This document shows positions 28,761 to 37,788 of a DNA stretch of 64,000 bases, piece after piece. The position numbers and the translations under genes were made by a program. The first letter of the stretch is position 1. The number at the start of each line of letters is the position of its first letter. The stretch spans positions 3,789,658-3,853,657 of the forward strand of contig JAUPSS010000004.1 in NCBI GenBank assembly GCA_040285825.1, given 5' to 3'. Source of the stretch: Eukaryota sp. TZLM1-RC (taxonomy: Eukaryota; Metamonada: BaSk clade). Under the pieces are notes generated by a model. It did no database searches, was not told the DNA's origin, and worked only from the letters and a program-made list of their open reading frames with translations.

Positions 28761-29332
28761 TTATAATTGTTTCATATGAGTTTGAAATGCATTGAGACCT
28801 TGTACACCATTCAAGTATTGGTTTATTGTATTTGGACCTTTCGTTTTGAGCTTTTCTTTTTTGAGGGAGTGGAAAAGTCGTAGATTCGTGGACACTTTTG
28901 AGCAATAATTATTATTATAATTGAATCCATAGCAAATCCATAGCAATTACCACAAGCAGTGAGTGCCAATGTATGATGAACACCTACACTACAAGAAACA
29001 ATGTTAGAGAAGAAGGGTAACTGGAAATTCTTTCTACTAGTAGCATGAGGAGGAAAATATCGGGAGAGAACACCAGGTGTTGGAGATGAGAATAAAGAAA
29101 CAGAAGGTGCAACAGAGCCAATAAGGTTGATTCGTTTTGTGCGAGACCAGAGAATTGAGTTTCCTTTAGATATGTAGCGAATTCTGTGAGATGGTACAGA
29201 TAAGGCAAGAAAATCGTGAAGAGGGAGGAAGAATACACCGCCAAATCTATCCACAAAACCAACAAAGAAACGTTCTTTAGACAAAGAAGTATCGTGGACT
29301 AATCTGTTGATGATGCTGAGAGCGTCTTTCAT
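28761..29332 (-). pseudogene. MJ1316-domain (RNA cyclic-end recognition) protein with an RCC1-like segment, frameshifted by an 11-bp duplication
   Basis: From the ATG at 29332, residues 1-60 read MKDALSIINRLVHDTSLSKE, RFFVGFVDRFGGVFFLPLHD, PSHRIRYISKGNSILWSRTK. That is the MJ1316/DUF504 fold (VG..DR ... PHRI.YI..G ... WDR), thought to recognise cyclic phosphate RNA ends and found in LENG9 and AKAP18-type proteins. Near residue 125, SCSVGVHHTLALTACGNCYG is a good RCC1 repeat core. There the frame is broken: ATCCATAGCAA occurs twice in tandem (28925-28935 and 28936-28946). Ignoring one unit restores continuity into YGFNYNNNYCSKV on the 28761-28946 frame. The rest of a propeller is missing. Recently inactivated or truncated gene. 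Confidence 0.6.
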
Positions 29333-29539
29333 GAGTTACATAGAGTTGAAATTCCAGAAACTTTTACAAAGGATACCTAGTTTATGAACCTAGTTTATGA
29401 AGTGAGGGAAAAGTGTGGGAATAGTGAAAACCTCCCAAAACCAAATTGAGGGTTAAAAACCTCCCAGAACAGGCAACCAGAAGTCGAAAATGGGGTGACA
29501 AGTGTAAAATTTGATAGATGAGCTCTTTATTCTCATTAC

Positions 29540-31556
29540 ATGTCAGACACCCACCCTGTGTCACGTGTATTCACTCGGCCTTGTGCACTTAACTCGCTGC
29601 TGACCCCTGCAGCGGTGCAACAAATTCGGACTGACCTTCCTTCGGTCACCGAGATTTGTCATGAAGCTTCTTTATTGCTTCAATCTTTTCTTCTAAATTT
29701 TCCGTTGGCATCTAGAGCTTTAGTGGAACAGGATGTATGGTATATGTTTATGACCGTCATCACCACTGGTTCTTTTCCAAAGCCTTCCCACTTCTAAAGG
29801 CCAACGCCAATTACTCCATATCTTTTACATCGGATTTCTTCCTGAATGCCCACAAGACAGGTCTCTTGTTTCTTTGTGGGAAAATTCTTTAGTGCCTTAC
29901 AGAAATTCATTCAATCTTTTTCTCAATGCTTGGCTGCAATCTCAGAATTGTGATTTTATCAATAGAAAAGGGCTTTCTCCTTACCTTGCTTGTCGGGCTC
30001 GTCAATTGGCCTCCAACGTGAAGATAAGTTTACCCAAAATTTGTCAATCCTGGACAAAAAACTTTATTCGTGCTCATTGTAGAGCCCTGAATAAAACAAA
30101 TGTCTTTGCAAATAATATTCTTTCACTTTTGCCAGATGAACTACTAGCCCAACCCGAGGAAGTAGTAGTTGATTCTGTTCTTGATTACCTCATCAATTTC
30201 AATTTGAATAATTCAAGAGAAAGATTTTTTTTATTGAATGCATGTAGGTTTATCTTGAATCTCCTTCAAAGATTTCCTACCACTGCCTCCCTACTGTTCT
30301 CACATGATAAAATCACTTTTTCATCAAAGGAAATTGGTGAGCTTTTTCTCTTTAATCTTAAAATTTCACAATACTTACTCACTTTCTTTTCTCATATGTA
30401 TTGCTGGAAGAAATTTAGAATAATACCTTTAGCTTCTCATAAAGGTTCTAAATTTATTGAGGTACCTTCACAAATTTTCCACTCTGTGAAAAAATTTCCA
30501 ATTATTGAAGGATCATTTTCCAAAACAAAGTTTATCAAAAATACATGTCTGAAACGAATATTCAAACAATGTCCTTACCAAAAATTCAATATCAACAGAA
30601 AAAGTTTGAAAAATAGATTTAACAAAATTTTATTGAAAACTAATGGTAATGAACTGCATTTGACCTTTGAAGGTAAAAATAATGACTCAGAAAACACAGA
30701 TGAGCTGGATGAACCACCGAAAAAGAAAAGAAGATCAAAAAATGAAATGAAAAGTGACCCTAATGCCAACAAAACCAGAGAAACACAGTTGAAGGGTACT
30801 AAAAAAATGCCCCGTCGAAGACGTAGACCTCCAGTCGAAATTTTACCTGAAAGCCCCCTTATCGGCGTTGATCTTGGCCAATCAAGATTATGTGGTTACT
30901 TCTTAAATGATAATCAATGTGGAGTTATCCCTTGTCCAACTGGCAGAAGATACATGACAAAACCTTCACCCAGTAAACACTCTCCCAACCAATATTCCGT
31001 TCAAAATTTCAACCAATATTTGAACCATTGGAATTTGGTTAGGAGGAAAGTGTATTTGGAAAGTAATCGCCAGAAATGGAAAATAATTAAATTTGATAAC
31101 CGCAGACGAAAAGAGAGACGGTTCAGAGAGAGTCTCAACAAATTTCAAAGGCTGGCTGGACATCCTGATAAACTCTATCTTGCTGTGGGTTCTGCTAATT
31201 TCCCTTTTCATTGCCGAAAAGTCAATCGATATGGATCAGCAAGAGCTTTCAGAAAATGGTTGTGTTATCAAAAGGACGTGAAGCACTTGTCAACCAGTGA
31301 ATTTAATACAAGCAAACTGTCAAGTTGTTGCATGGTCGAGAATATTCAAGCAGGATCATGGCAGATGCGTATTTGTACTGAGTGTCAAATAGTATATGAC
31401 AGAGATATTTCCGCTGCAAAAAACATTCAAATTAAGAAGAAAGCGGAATTGTGGCCGGAAAGATACATTTGCCCAGATGCTCTGTTGAGGAGATTGAATA
31501 GGGGCCGTGAGCATACAGAAACAAAAACTTTTGAGACCGATCTACAAATGCCTTAG
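29540..31556 (+). pseudogene. Second-lineage Fanzor/TnpB-like nuclease, long and nearly intact
   Basis: About 670 residues. The C-terminal 560-codon frame is uninterrupted from about 29795 to 31556; the N-terminal frame from the ATG at 29540 joins it after a one-base shift near 29790 (in CCC). Recognised parts: a long helical N-terminal region (LNAWLQSQNCDFINRKGLSP), a basic linker (EPPKKKRRSKNEMKSD, KMPRRRRRPPVEIL) that resembles a nuclear signal, RuvC-I (SPLIGVDLGQSRLCGYFLND), KLYLAVGSANFPF, and the zinc ribbon with RuvC-III (SEFNTSKLSSCCMVEN, MRICTECQIVYDRDISAAKN). All catalytic acidic positions appear present. It is only distantly similar to the copy at 13.9-15.5 kb and resembles the one at 39.5-41.1 kb. 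If the shift is a sequencing error, this copy could be functional. Confidence 0.75.
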
Positions 31557-31729
31557 TAGCATTTGGTAGATCCACTTAGATACATCAAGTCGCGAGGCTT
31601 TGTTCTGTGAAAGCAGTGGGTGTATTTAAATGAGGTAGGCCATTGATGAAGATCATGATTGTCTTTGTCAAATGACGCTACATGTCTCTTACAGCCTGTG
31701 AGTAGACATTGAGAAAGTTGAAAACAGGA

Positions 31730-31768
31730 GTGAATTTCACAGGGGAATGCATGATAAGTGAAATTCAC
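31730..31768. repeat. Perfect 11-bp inverted repeat (hairpin) downstream of Fanzor
   Basis: GTGAATTTCAC at 31730-31740 and GTGAAATTCAC at 31758-31768 are exact reverse complements separated by 17 nt. It lies about 175 bp after the Fanzor stop and 80 bp before the next gene's ATG. Confidence 0.6.
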
Positions 31769-31848
31769 AGTTATAATTGAAAACTACAAATCTAAAATTA
31801 CAAACAGAGTGCAGGGAAAACAGCTGTGCTGTACTTCACAGCCTATCG

Positions 31849-33198
31849 ATGTTACCTCGTACCCTCCCCAAACGTCCACAGCTGAAGGTTCCATCACAAG
31901 GGCTTTCTGTACGCGATGGACCTTTAGTCACACTTGCAGAATTGACCGAGTCAAAGCCTACAAATTTCTCCACTGTTGTTTACACTCTTGAAGTTTCTGT
32001 ACCTCGTTCAACACAAGGAAAGGATTGTGTATGTCTACTTTCTGTAGTAGATAAAACACATACTTCTTTAACACGTTCCTTCATGGTCAACAGTTTTCTG
32101 AATCCCACTGAACTGGTCTCTTCCCAAATCCTACAGTATCTCTCTCCGGGAAAAGTGATTGTAATCAGATCAGCTGGTCTTGACGTCAAACATGACTCCC
32201 CTCAAATCACTATTAATTCATTTGCTTCAAAAGCAATTTCAATTTACTCCCCCACTGACCCTTCATCCCCCGTTACTGGAACACCTCCTCCTGTACACTT
32301 CAGCTCTCGCATTCAGGAAGTTTGCCAATGGTCTGTGGGTTGGGTAGCACAACAGAGTGGGACACTTTCTCCATATGAAGGCCGTCCTTTTCTTTGTGGA
32401 AGATTTCTTGCATTATCCGATGATGTTCTTACTATGACATTTAAACAGGATCTAGAAGTTAAGTCTGAGATCACTTGTATTGATAACACTAACTTTAAGT
32501 CAACCAAACTCTCTTTATTGCCTGGAAAACTACTATTTAAGCTATCATGTTTGGCTCTGGGGACGGTTATTAGAGTAAAGTATTATAGAATTGAACCAGA
32601 TTCAAAGGAAGTCAATGGCAACTTTAAAACAACAATTTCCATGTTACATGATTTATTAGCAATTTATTATGGTATACCTGAATTATCAGATTCAATTATA
32701 ACTAATTTAGTAGTAAAAGAAACCTATTCTTCGGAGTCTGTTCCTGTTGGCGGTGTTTCTGTAGCAGTTCGCCATTTATCAAGTGCCATGAACAATTTGA
32801 ACTTTCCTACTGACACCAGTTCAATCAGTTTAGTAGCAGTCAAATTCAAAGTTGATGGTATCTTTCCTGAAAAATCCAAATGGAGAATTAATGTTTGTAA
32901 TAATTGTAAATCTTGGTTTGAATCCGGGAGTTGCTTGAGTTGTAGTGAATCTTTGGACACCTATCCTTTACATCGATTAACTCTATTAGGATCTTGTTTG
33001 GTTAATCCAACTGTGGCTCAAATAATTGTTTTGGATGTCATTACTCCTGAAATATTTGAATTTATTGAAGGGTTTTGTTTAGCGGATAGATTAATGGCTG
33101 GTAATGTCGCTTTAATAGGATTAGCTGCTGGCTATAGGAATCCAATGAATGGGCAAAAAATCCTTCAGTTAATTAAGTACTACGACATTTGTGAATAA
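31849..33198 (+). CDS. POT1-like telomere-end-binding OB-fold protein
   Basis: A 449-residue protein from the ATG at 31849 (MLPRTLPKRP). The N-terminal OB fold reads TVVYTLEVSVPRSTQGKDCV, CLLSVVDKTHTSLTRSFMVN, LSPGKVIVIRSAGLDVKHDS and SFASKAISIYSP. This is the strand order and the GD(K)IV.(F/I)R motif region of the Telo_bind/POT1 OB1 domain. A second part around residues 349-366 has two Cys pairs (CNNCKSWFESGSCLSC), a zinc-ribbon inside a probable further OB fold, as in POT1/TPP1 and RPA70-C architectures. Likely role: binding single-stranded telomeric DNA. RPA or another OB-fold protein is the main alternative. No introns. It follows the Fanzor element in the same orientation. Confidence 0.5.
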   Translation: MLPRTLPKRPQLKVPSQGLSVRDGPLVTLAELTESKPTNFSTVVYTLEVSVPRSTQGKDCVCLLSVVDKTHTSLTRSFMVNSFLNPTELVSSQILQYLSPGKVIVIRSAGLDVKHDSPQITINSFASKAISIYSPTDPSSPVTGTPPPVHFSSRIQEVCQWSVGWVAQQSGTLSPYEGRPFLCGRFLALSDDVLTMTFKQDLEVKSEITCIDNTNFKSTKLSLLPGKLLFKLSCLALGTVIRVKYYRIEPDSKEVNGNFKTTISMLHDLLAIYYGIPELSDSIITNLVVKETYSSESVPVGGVSVAVRHLSSAMNNLNFPTDTSSISLVAVKFKVDGIFPEKSKWRINVCNNCKSWFESGSCLSCSESLDTYPLHRLTLLGSCLVNPTVAQIIVLDVITPEIFEFIEGFCLADRLMAGNVALIGLAAGYRNPMNGQKILQLIKYYDICE

Positions 33199-33357
33199 TT
33201 TATAATTTTAAACTTTAAATAATTTAATAATTTCAAAGTTTAAATAATTCTTGAATTTTTAAATAATTACAAACTACTATTTACAAAGTTTTGCGTAAAA
33301 TATGATACAAAAAAGTTGCAAAAAAGGCTAAATGCTACTTAAATAGAATAAATAAAA
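33199..33357. other. Convergent intergenic region
   Basis: AT-rich, shared 3' flank of two convergent genes, with repeated TTTAAATAATT units (33215-33270). Terminators or poly(A) signals must lie here but are not separable by eye. Confidence 0.4.
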
Positions 33358-35388
33358 TCATTTTTTCTTTTTCTTTCCCTTCTTTCCCTTTTTCCCTTTC
33401 TTTTCTTTCTTCTTGTTGCCAGCACTAGGTAACCTACTACCAGGAATTGGCAAATTCGACAAACACTCCGCATAGCTTCTGTCTTCAGGAAATAACAAAG
33501 TTGATTCCAAAGCTCTATTATTGACAAAGCCTTCATCCAATTGACGGATTTTATCAATAACAGGAAGAGCTTTGAAATTAACTTCACTAGAGGGAGGTGG
33601 TTTTGTTGGAATTTGAGGTAAAGTTTCCTTTAAGAAAGAAACCACATCAAAAGGATCTTGTTCTTCTACTTCATTCTGTTTAGGTTCTTTTTTTGAGGTC
33701 TTCTTAGCTCCAGATGGTGCTTTTCCCTGTTTGTTACCGGAGAGTAATTGTCTTTGAGTCCCAACCAGCTCCACTAACTGTGGTGTTACAGGAAAGCAAT
33801 CAGAATTTGCCTCGTTTTTGGAAATAAATCCAGGTCTGGGGGTTATTAACCCTCTGAGTTTGAGTGATTGAACTTGAGGGACGGAGGGTTTCCCTTTCTT
33901 ATCATCATCCTTTCCCTTTTTGGGAGGTTCTTTTCCCTTCTTATCCTTCTTTCCCTTCTTATCCTTCTTTCCCTTCTTCTCTGGAGCAGCTGGTGCGGTA
34001 AACGGCCTCGGAACAACATCTACTTCATGATTATGAGGAACTTCGCTAAACAAACCCATATCTTGAAGAGCAGCAACACTTCTTGAGGTGAGACCACTCC
34101 AGTCCCTACATTCCCTAGTCCTGGTTTGATTTATGCCACTCACAGAGGCATAAGGGGAAAGGAACAAGTGCCCTTCTTTTCTGTAAAGCTTTGGTTGTTT
34201 TTGCAACCAAGAATCGTTATCTTCTGCCTCATTCTGTGCATCTTCAACTGAATCAACAGTTTCCACTTCAACGTTATCGTAAGTTGGAGTTCTTCTGGAC
34301 AATTCACTAGATAATGGACCCCTTATCAGCGACTTGCTATCTTCGGCAGGCCTGCCTTGAACATCCAACGTCACCGGTGCTTTCACTAAGCCGAGTGAAC
34401 TCCTTCTAAAACTAAACTCCTGGGTTGGTGGAACAGGGGGGAGGTGGGGGTAAGTGGTGACTAGAGGTGAGGAAGATTCCAGTTTGGTGGAGAAAGAGTG
34501 AGCTCGTCGAACTGATTGATTGGTTGATTGTTGATTGATTTGGTGATTGATTGATTGATCACGAATTACTCGCGATAGCTCTTGTGATCGTTGAGTTAAA
34601 ATTGATTGTTCGACTTTGTCTTCAATACTATCAAAGTCTTCAACTTTTTGACAATCATTTCCTGATTTTTGACCTGATTGTAGACTAGCCTTAACGGCTG
34701 TGACCCCCAAATAAATGGATTCAGAATTTAAAAAGAACGCACTCTGATCTTGTACTGATCCTTTCTTGTCAGCTAATGATCTCTTCTTGAAATATTCACC
34801 TTCGAGACGACCTCGACAAGTCATCATTGACCTCAACCTCTCTTCCTTCAAAGCGTCCCTTCGTTGGGGATACCTAGCAAACAGATCTTTTGTTCTATAC
34901 CCGTCCAGTTCGCTTGGAGGTGGGGGTTGTGAAGGTTCAAGCTCGGGGGGTAATTGAGGAGTACGGAGAGAGTCAAGAGAAGGTATTGAAGAGACAAAAG
35001 CTTTGTATTCATTGAGAGACTGGGATTGGCGTTCCTCTACCAGAGGTACGTCATCATGAACGGAAAGGGATGAGGTTTGGGATCTTGAGTGCAAGTCCAC
35101 AGACTTTGTGTTACGTAGCTCGAGAGATATGGGGGATGGAGAATCCCTCCGTTGGTTCGGTGGTGGTTGGGAATGTGTGTGGGAGGTAGATGTTTGGACA
35201 GGATCGGGTAAAACGACATTAGACCGTTGCTGATAGCGATTACGACGTTCTATACGAGCCCTGTCTTCTACGTCGTCTGGATTTGAAGATTGTACTGTGG
35301 AATTCGGTTGTAAAGAAATGCCGGATGAATTCAGAGAAAGGTCGTCTGTATGCCTACTACCCACCTTGGACAGGGGATTAAGGTTCAT
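33358..35388 (-). CDS. Large low-complexity protein with Lys-rich tracts
   Basis: A 676-residue protein from the ATG at 35388. It is Ser/Gln/Pro-rich in the first third (SQPPPPSELDGYRTKDLF). Gly-Lys-Lys repeats lie near residue 480 (KKGKKDKKGKKDKKGKEPPK) and at the very end (KKKEKKGKKGKKGKKKKK). Segments with more information are SLDSLRTPQLPPELEP, YFKKRSLADKKGS, GHLFLSPYASVSGINQTR and SLKLRGLITPRPGFIS. I recognise no domain. The short PRPGF and LxxPQLPPEL motifs and the poly-Lys ends recall some axonemal or basal-body proteins, but this is not evidence of function. It is divergent from the gene at 35429 across 40 bp. Confidence 0.7.
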   Translation of the reverse strand: MNLNPLSKVGSRHTDDLSLNSSGISLQPNSTVQSSNPDDVEDRARIERRNRYQQRSNVVLPDPVQTSTSHTHSQPPPNQRRDSPSPISLELRNTKSVDLHSRSQTSSLSVHDDVPLVEERQSQSLNEYKAFVSSIPSLDSLRTPQLPPELEPSQPPPPSELDGYRTKDLFARYPQRRDALKEERLRSMMTCRGRLEGEYFKKRSLADKKGSVQDQSAFFLNSESIYLGVTAVKASLQSGQKSGNDCQKVEDFDSIEDKVEQSILTQRSQELSRVIRDQSINHQINQQSTNQSVRRAHSFSTKLESSSPLVTTYPHLPPVPPTQEFSFRRSSLGLVKAPVTLDVQGRPAEDSKSLIRGPLSSELSRRTPTYDNVEVETVDSVEDAQNEAEDNDSWLQKQPKLYRKEGHLFLSPYASVSGINQTRTRECRDWSGLTSRSVAALQDMGLFSEVPHNHEVDVVPRPFTAPAAPEKKGKKDKKGKKDKKGKEPPKKGKDDDKKGKPSVPQVQSLKLRGLITPRPGFISKNEANSDCFPVTPQLVELVGTQRQLLSGNKQGKAPSGAKKTSKKEPKQNEVEEQDPFDVVSFLKETLPQIPTKPPPSSEVNFKALPVIDKIRQLDEGFVNNRALESTLLFPEDRSYAECLSNLPIPGSRLPSAGNKKKEKKGKKGKKGKKKKK

Positions 35389-35428
35389 TAGGGGGATGAA
35401 TTATATAATGACTTAGACTTTAATTGTA

Positions 35429-35729
35429 ATGAGTGTTGCCAAAATTGTGAAGATTCAAAAAATGTCCCAGTTTCCTATTCTAGCTTATCTTAGTCTGTAT
35501 TGTAGTGGATCAGAATGGACTAAAGATTCAATTCCTACATTTTGTGGTTTTATAAGAGGTCATAATAACTCCTATTTTCAGTTTTTTGAAACATCAGCTG
35601 CTGCAAAAGTTTACATTGAAAAACATATTGCCTATCATTGCATTAAATGAAGAAATAGCCAAATTTGATATTCAGATAAAGAATCTTTGTTTTTCCAAAT
35701 CAAAGATAGCAATCAAGGTACGATTTTGA
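35429..35729 (+). CDS. Small uncharacterised protein with an apparent A-run frameshift
   Basis: From the ATG at 35429 the frame reads VAKIVKIQKMSQFPILAYLS, SEWTKDSIPTFCGFIRGHNN, FFETSAAAKVYIEK and stops at 35650. The +1 frame continues naturally as LPIIALNEEIAKFDIQIKNL, SKSKIAIKVRF to a TGA at 35727. A single base too many in the A run at 35619-35623 would explain this, giving a protein of about 100 residues. Family not recognised; length and mixed alpha/beta look suggest a small complex subunit. Either a recent pseudogene or a homopolymer sequencing error. Confidence 0.4.
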
Positions 35730-35779
35730 CTTTAGTTCAATTTCAAAACACAATTTCAGTATCCAAGATTTAATAGTTA

Positions 35780-35948
35780 CCAAACAACTACACTCCATAT
35801 AAACTACCAGTGTTTCATCCTCAGTAGTAACACAAATGACCTGTTCATCAAACAAACATGCATCTTTTGAGTTACCAAACAACTACACTCCACATAAACT
35901 ACCAGCATTTCACCCTCATGGTAACAAAAATGACCTGTTCATCACATC
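35780..35948. repeat. Tandem duplication of about 70 bp at the start of the POP7-like gene
   Basis: 35780-35853 and 35875-35948 are near-identical. Both contain CCAAACAACTACACTCCA, TAAACTACCAG, TTTCA(T/C)CCTCA and AAATGACCTGTTCATCA. The first copy carries a TAG where the second is open, and the ATG used for the downstream frame lies in the first copy. Confidence 0.7.
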
Positions 35949-36222
35949 CTCCTCCCATATAAATGCAGCATGTAAAAGGGCAATCAAACTGTTTGACAGT
36001 GGATTTACTTCAGTCAGCATCAATGGGCTTGGCAATGCAATTTACAAGGCAGTTGAAACAGCAAACCTTATAATAGATAGTTTTCATCTACCATTGAAAA
36101 CCAAGATAGAAACAGGTTCTACAGAGGTGTACAATGAGCTCTTACCAAAGACTGATGACCTTCTACCGATTGTTACTTCAAAGTCTCGCTCTTTTATACA
36201 TTTAACTTTAACAAAAGTGTGA
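35836..36222 (+). CDS. POP7: RPP20/POP7-like Alba-fold subunit of RNase P/MRP
   Basis: A 128-residue protein with an Alba fold: DLFITSSSHINAACKRAIKL, TSVSINGLGNAIYKAVETAN, KTKIETGSTEVYNELLP and KSRSFIHLTLTK. The I(N/H)GLGxAIxxA helix, a T(G/N)ST strand and a C-terminal (R)S.IHL.L strand match RPP20/Pop7 rather than archaeal Alba. Known role: binds the P3 arm of RNase P and RNase MRP RNAs together with Rpp25/Pop6, for tRNA and rRNA processing. The start is uncertain because of the tandem duplication around it; a start inside the second repeat unit would shorten the protein by about 33 residues to begin near the Alba fold. Confidence 0.7.
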   Translation: MTCSSNKHASFELPNNYTPHKLPAFHPHGNKNDLFITSSSHINAACKRAIKLFDSGFTSVSINGLGNAIYKAVETANLIIDSFHLPLKTKIETGSTEVYNELLPKTDDLLPIVTSKSRSFIHLTLTKV

Positions 36223-36407
36223 ACTAATTGTTTCATAATTCAATACATCCAATGTTTTTTAATTTATCAATGAGGGAAATTGTCATTGATGTGTTTTCGT
36301 TTGATTTATAAATTAATATTTTGAAGAATTCCAATACTCAAAATTATTAGAATCAATAATAGGATTTTAATACAACAGTGGAGACAGAGAAATTTATAAC
36401 TAAAAGA

Positions 36408-37679
36408 CTATGCAGTTTGTTCAATCACACTCTCTTGGGCGGGTTGCTGAGTGGGGTCAGGGTTCTCTTCCTCAAACTTCTTCAATAATTCTTGATATTC
36501 TTTAACTCGTTGAGCTTTAATATCATCAACTTGGGAAAGCATTTCCTCCTTTTTAGCAGTGACAGCCTTGATGGTCTCATCTACAGCATCAATGCTGAGT
36601 GGGGGTGAGAGGTTAACTTGGGAAAAATAATGCAGACATTCAAAGTCGAGAGCGAGTTTAGGACTCTTCTTCTTGGACTTCTTTGATTTTGAAACATGCT
36701 GATTGGGCTTGGGTTTTAAAGAATTCAAATAGGAAAGCAAAAGATCACATACTCTTAGCTCCTCAAAGAAGGGAGGATCAGCAGCCTTACGTTCTGCCTC
36801 CTTTAAAAAGGCAGCCTTCTTGCGTTCTTGGTTGAACTTTGCTTGTTCAGCCTTTCTAGCTGTATGGTATTGATCATTAGCTACTTTATACTGTTCATTG
36901 GCAGTGTTCCATTCTTCGTACATTTGTTTTCGTTTAGCGATAAGTTCATCAATTTGTTTGTTGATTTCAGCCTTTTGGTGTTCGAGTGCAGGTAATTCTG
37001 ACTTGGCCTCCTTATGAGCATCATTTTTCCTACGAATCTGCTCTCCGAGTTTCCTGAGTTCGTCCTTCATGCCGGCAAGCTGAGCCTTGACCTGTTCTTC
37101 AGCAGATATTTGAGCCTTGGTGTCAGTTATAAGGTTGCTCACCTCAGCGAGACGGGACTCGATACGGGGCATGTGGAGACGTGCAAGTTTGAGCTGGTCA
37201 ACCTCTCGCATAAGTTGTTTTTGTCTATCCTTGGTTAATCTAGCCGTTGCTAGTTCGTACTCTACTTTAGACAGCTCCGCGTCTACACTTTCTACAGTTT
37301 TATGTTTCATACATATCCTCTCTCTTTCTGACAAAAGTTCCTTCTGCTCATTGAAGAGGACAGACTTCCTTTGATTGAGGGGTCGTAACTTCTCAGAAAG
37401 TTGACGTTCCTTCTCGGCGACCTCGTCCTTCAAGGACATACGACGAGCACGGAGTTCATCCAACTCTGGATTTTTAAGGAGGTCTTTAATGGATTGCTCA
37501 ATAGACTTACGTTGTTCTACTAAACCGTCTAGCTTAGTACGAATTTCATCAAGTGCCGCTTGGTGCTTGGCCTTGTTAGGCTTAGCAGGTTGAACTAAGT
37601 CAGTCTGAAAGCTTGAAGACTGTCTTGGGCGTTGGTTGGAGCGTTGGGAACGCTGTTGAGCACGAGTACCAGATGTCAT
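36408..37679 (-). CDS. Bfr1-like coiled-coil protein
   Basis: A 423-residue protein from the ATG at 37679 (MTSGTRAQQRSQ). It is almost wholly coiled coil between residues 40 and 320. The segments KVEYELATARLTKDRQKQLM, EVDQLKLARLHMPRIESRLA, KRKQMYEEWNTANEQYKVAN and PFFEELRVCDLLLSYL follow the order and spacing of yeast Bfr1 (nuclear segregation protein) relatives. Bfr1 binds mRNPs and polysomes at the ER and is RNA-associated rather than a motor. The Gln/Arg-rich N terminus is disordered. It is divergent from the splicing-factor gene at 37789 across about 110 bp that contains TTCAACCTTGTC repeats. Confidence 0.65.
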   Translation of the reverse strand: MTSGTRAQQRSQRSNQRPRQSSSFQTDLVQPAKPNKAKHQAALDEIRTKLDGLVEQRKSIEQSIKDLLKNPELDELRARRMSLKDEVAEKERQLSEKLRPLNQRKSVLFNEQKELLSERERICMKHKTVESVDAELSKVEYELATARLTKDRQKQLMREVDQLKLARLHMPRIESRLAEVSNLITDTKAQISAEEQVKAQLAGMKDELRKLGEQIRRKNDAHKEAKSELPALEHQKAEINKQIDELIAKRKQMYEEWNTANEQYKVANDQYHTARKAEQAKFNQERKKAAFLKEAERKAADPPFFEELRVCDLLLSYLNSLKPKPNQHVSKSKKSKKKSPKLALDFECLHYFSQVNLSPPLSIDAVDETIKAVTAKKEEMLSQVDDIKAQRVKEYQELLKKFEEENPDPTQQPAQESVIEQTA

Positions 37680-37788
37680 GAGATGGATGAAGAAAAATGA
37701 CGACCTTTCTTTTTGAAAATACTTCAACCTTCAACCTTGTCTTCAACCTTGTCAACAGCTATCCACTCAGCATTAAATATCACATAGC

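Noticed and set aside
33868-34086. Hydrophobic plus-strand frame
   Set aside because: It is the antisense of the Lys-rich repeats in the minus-strand gene; Lys codons read backwards give Leu and Phe.
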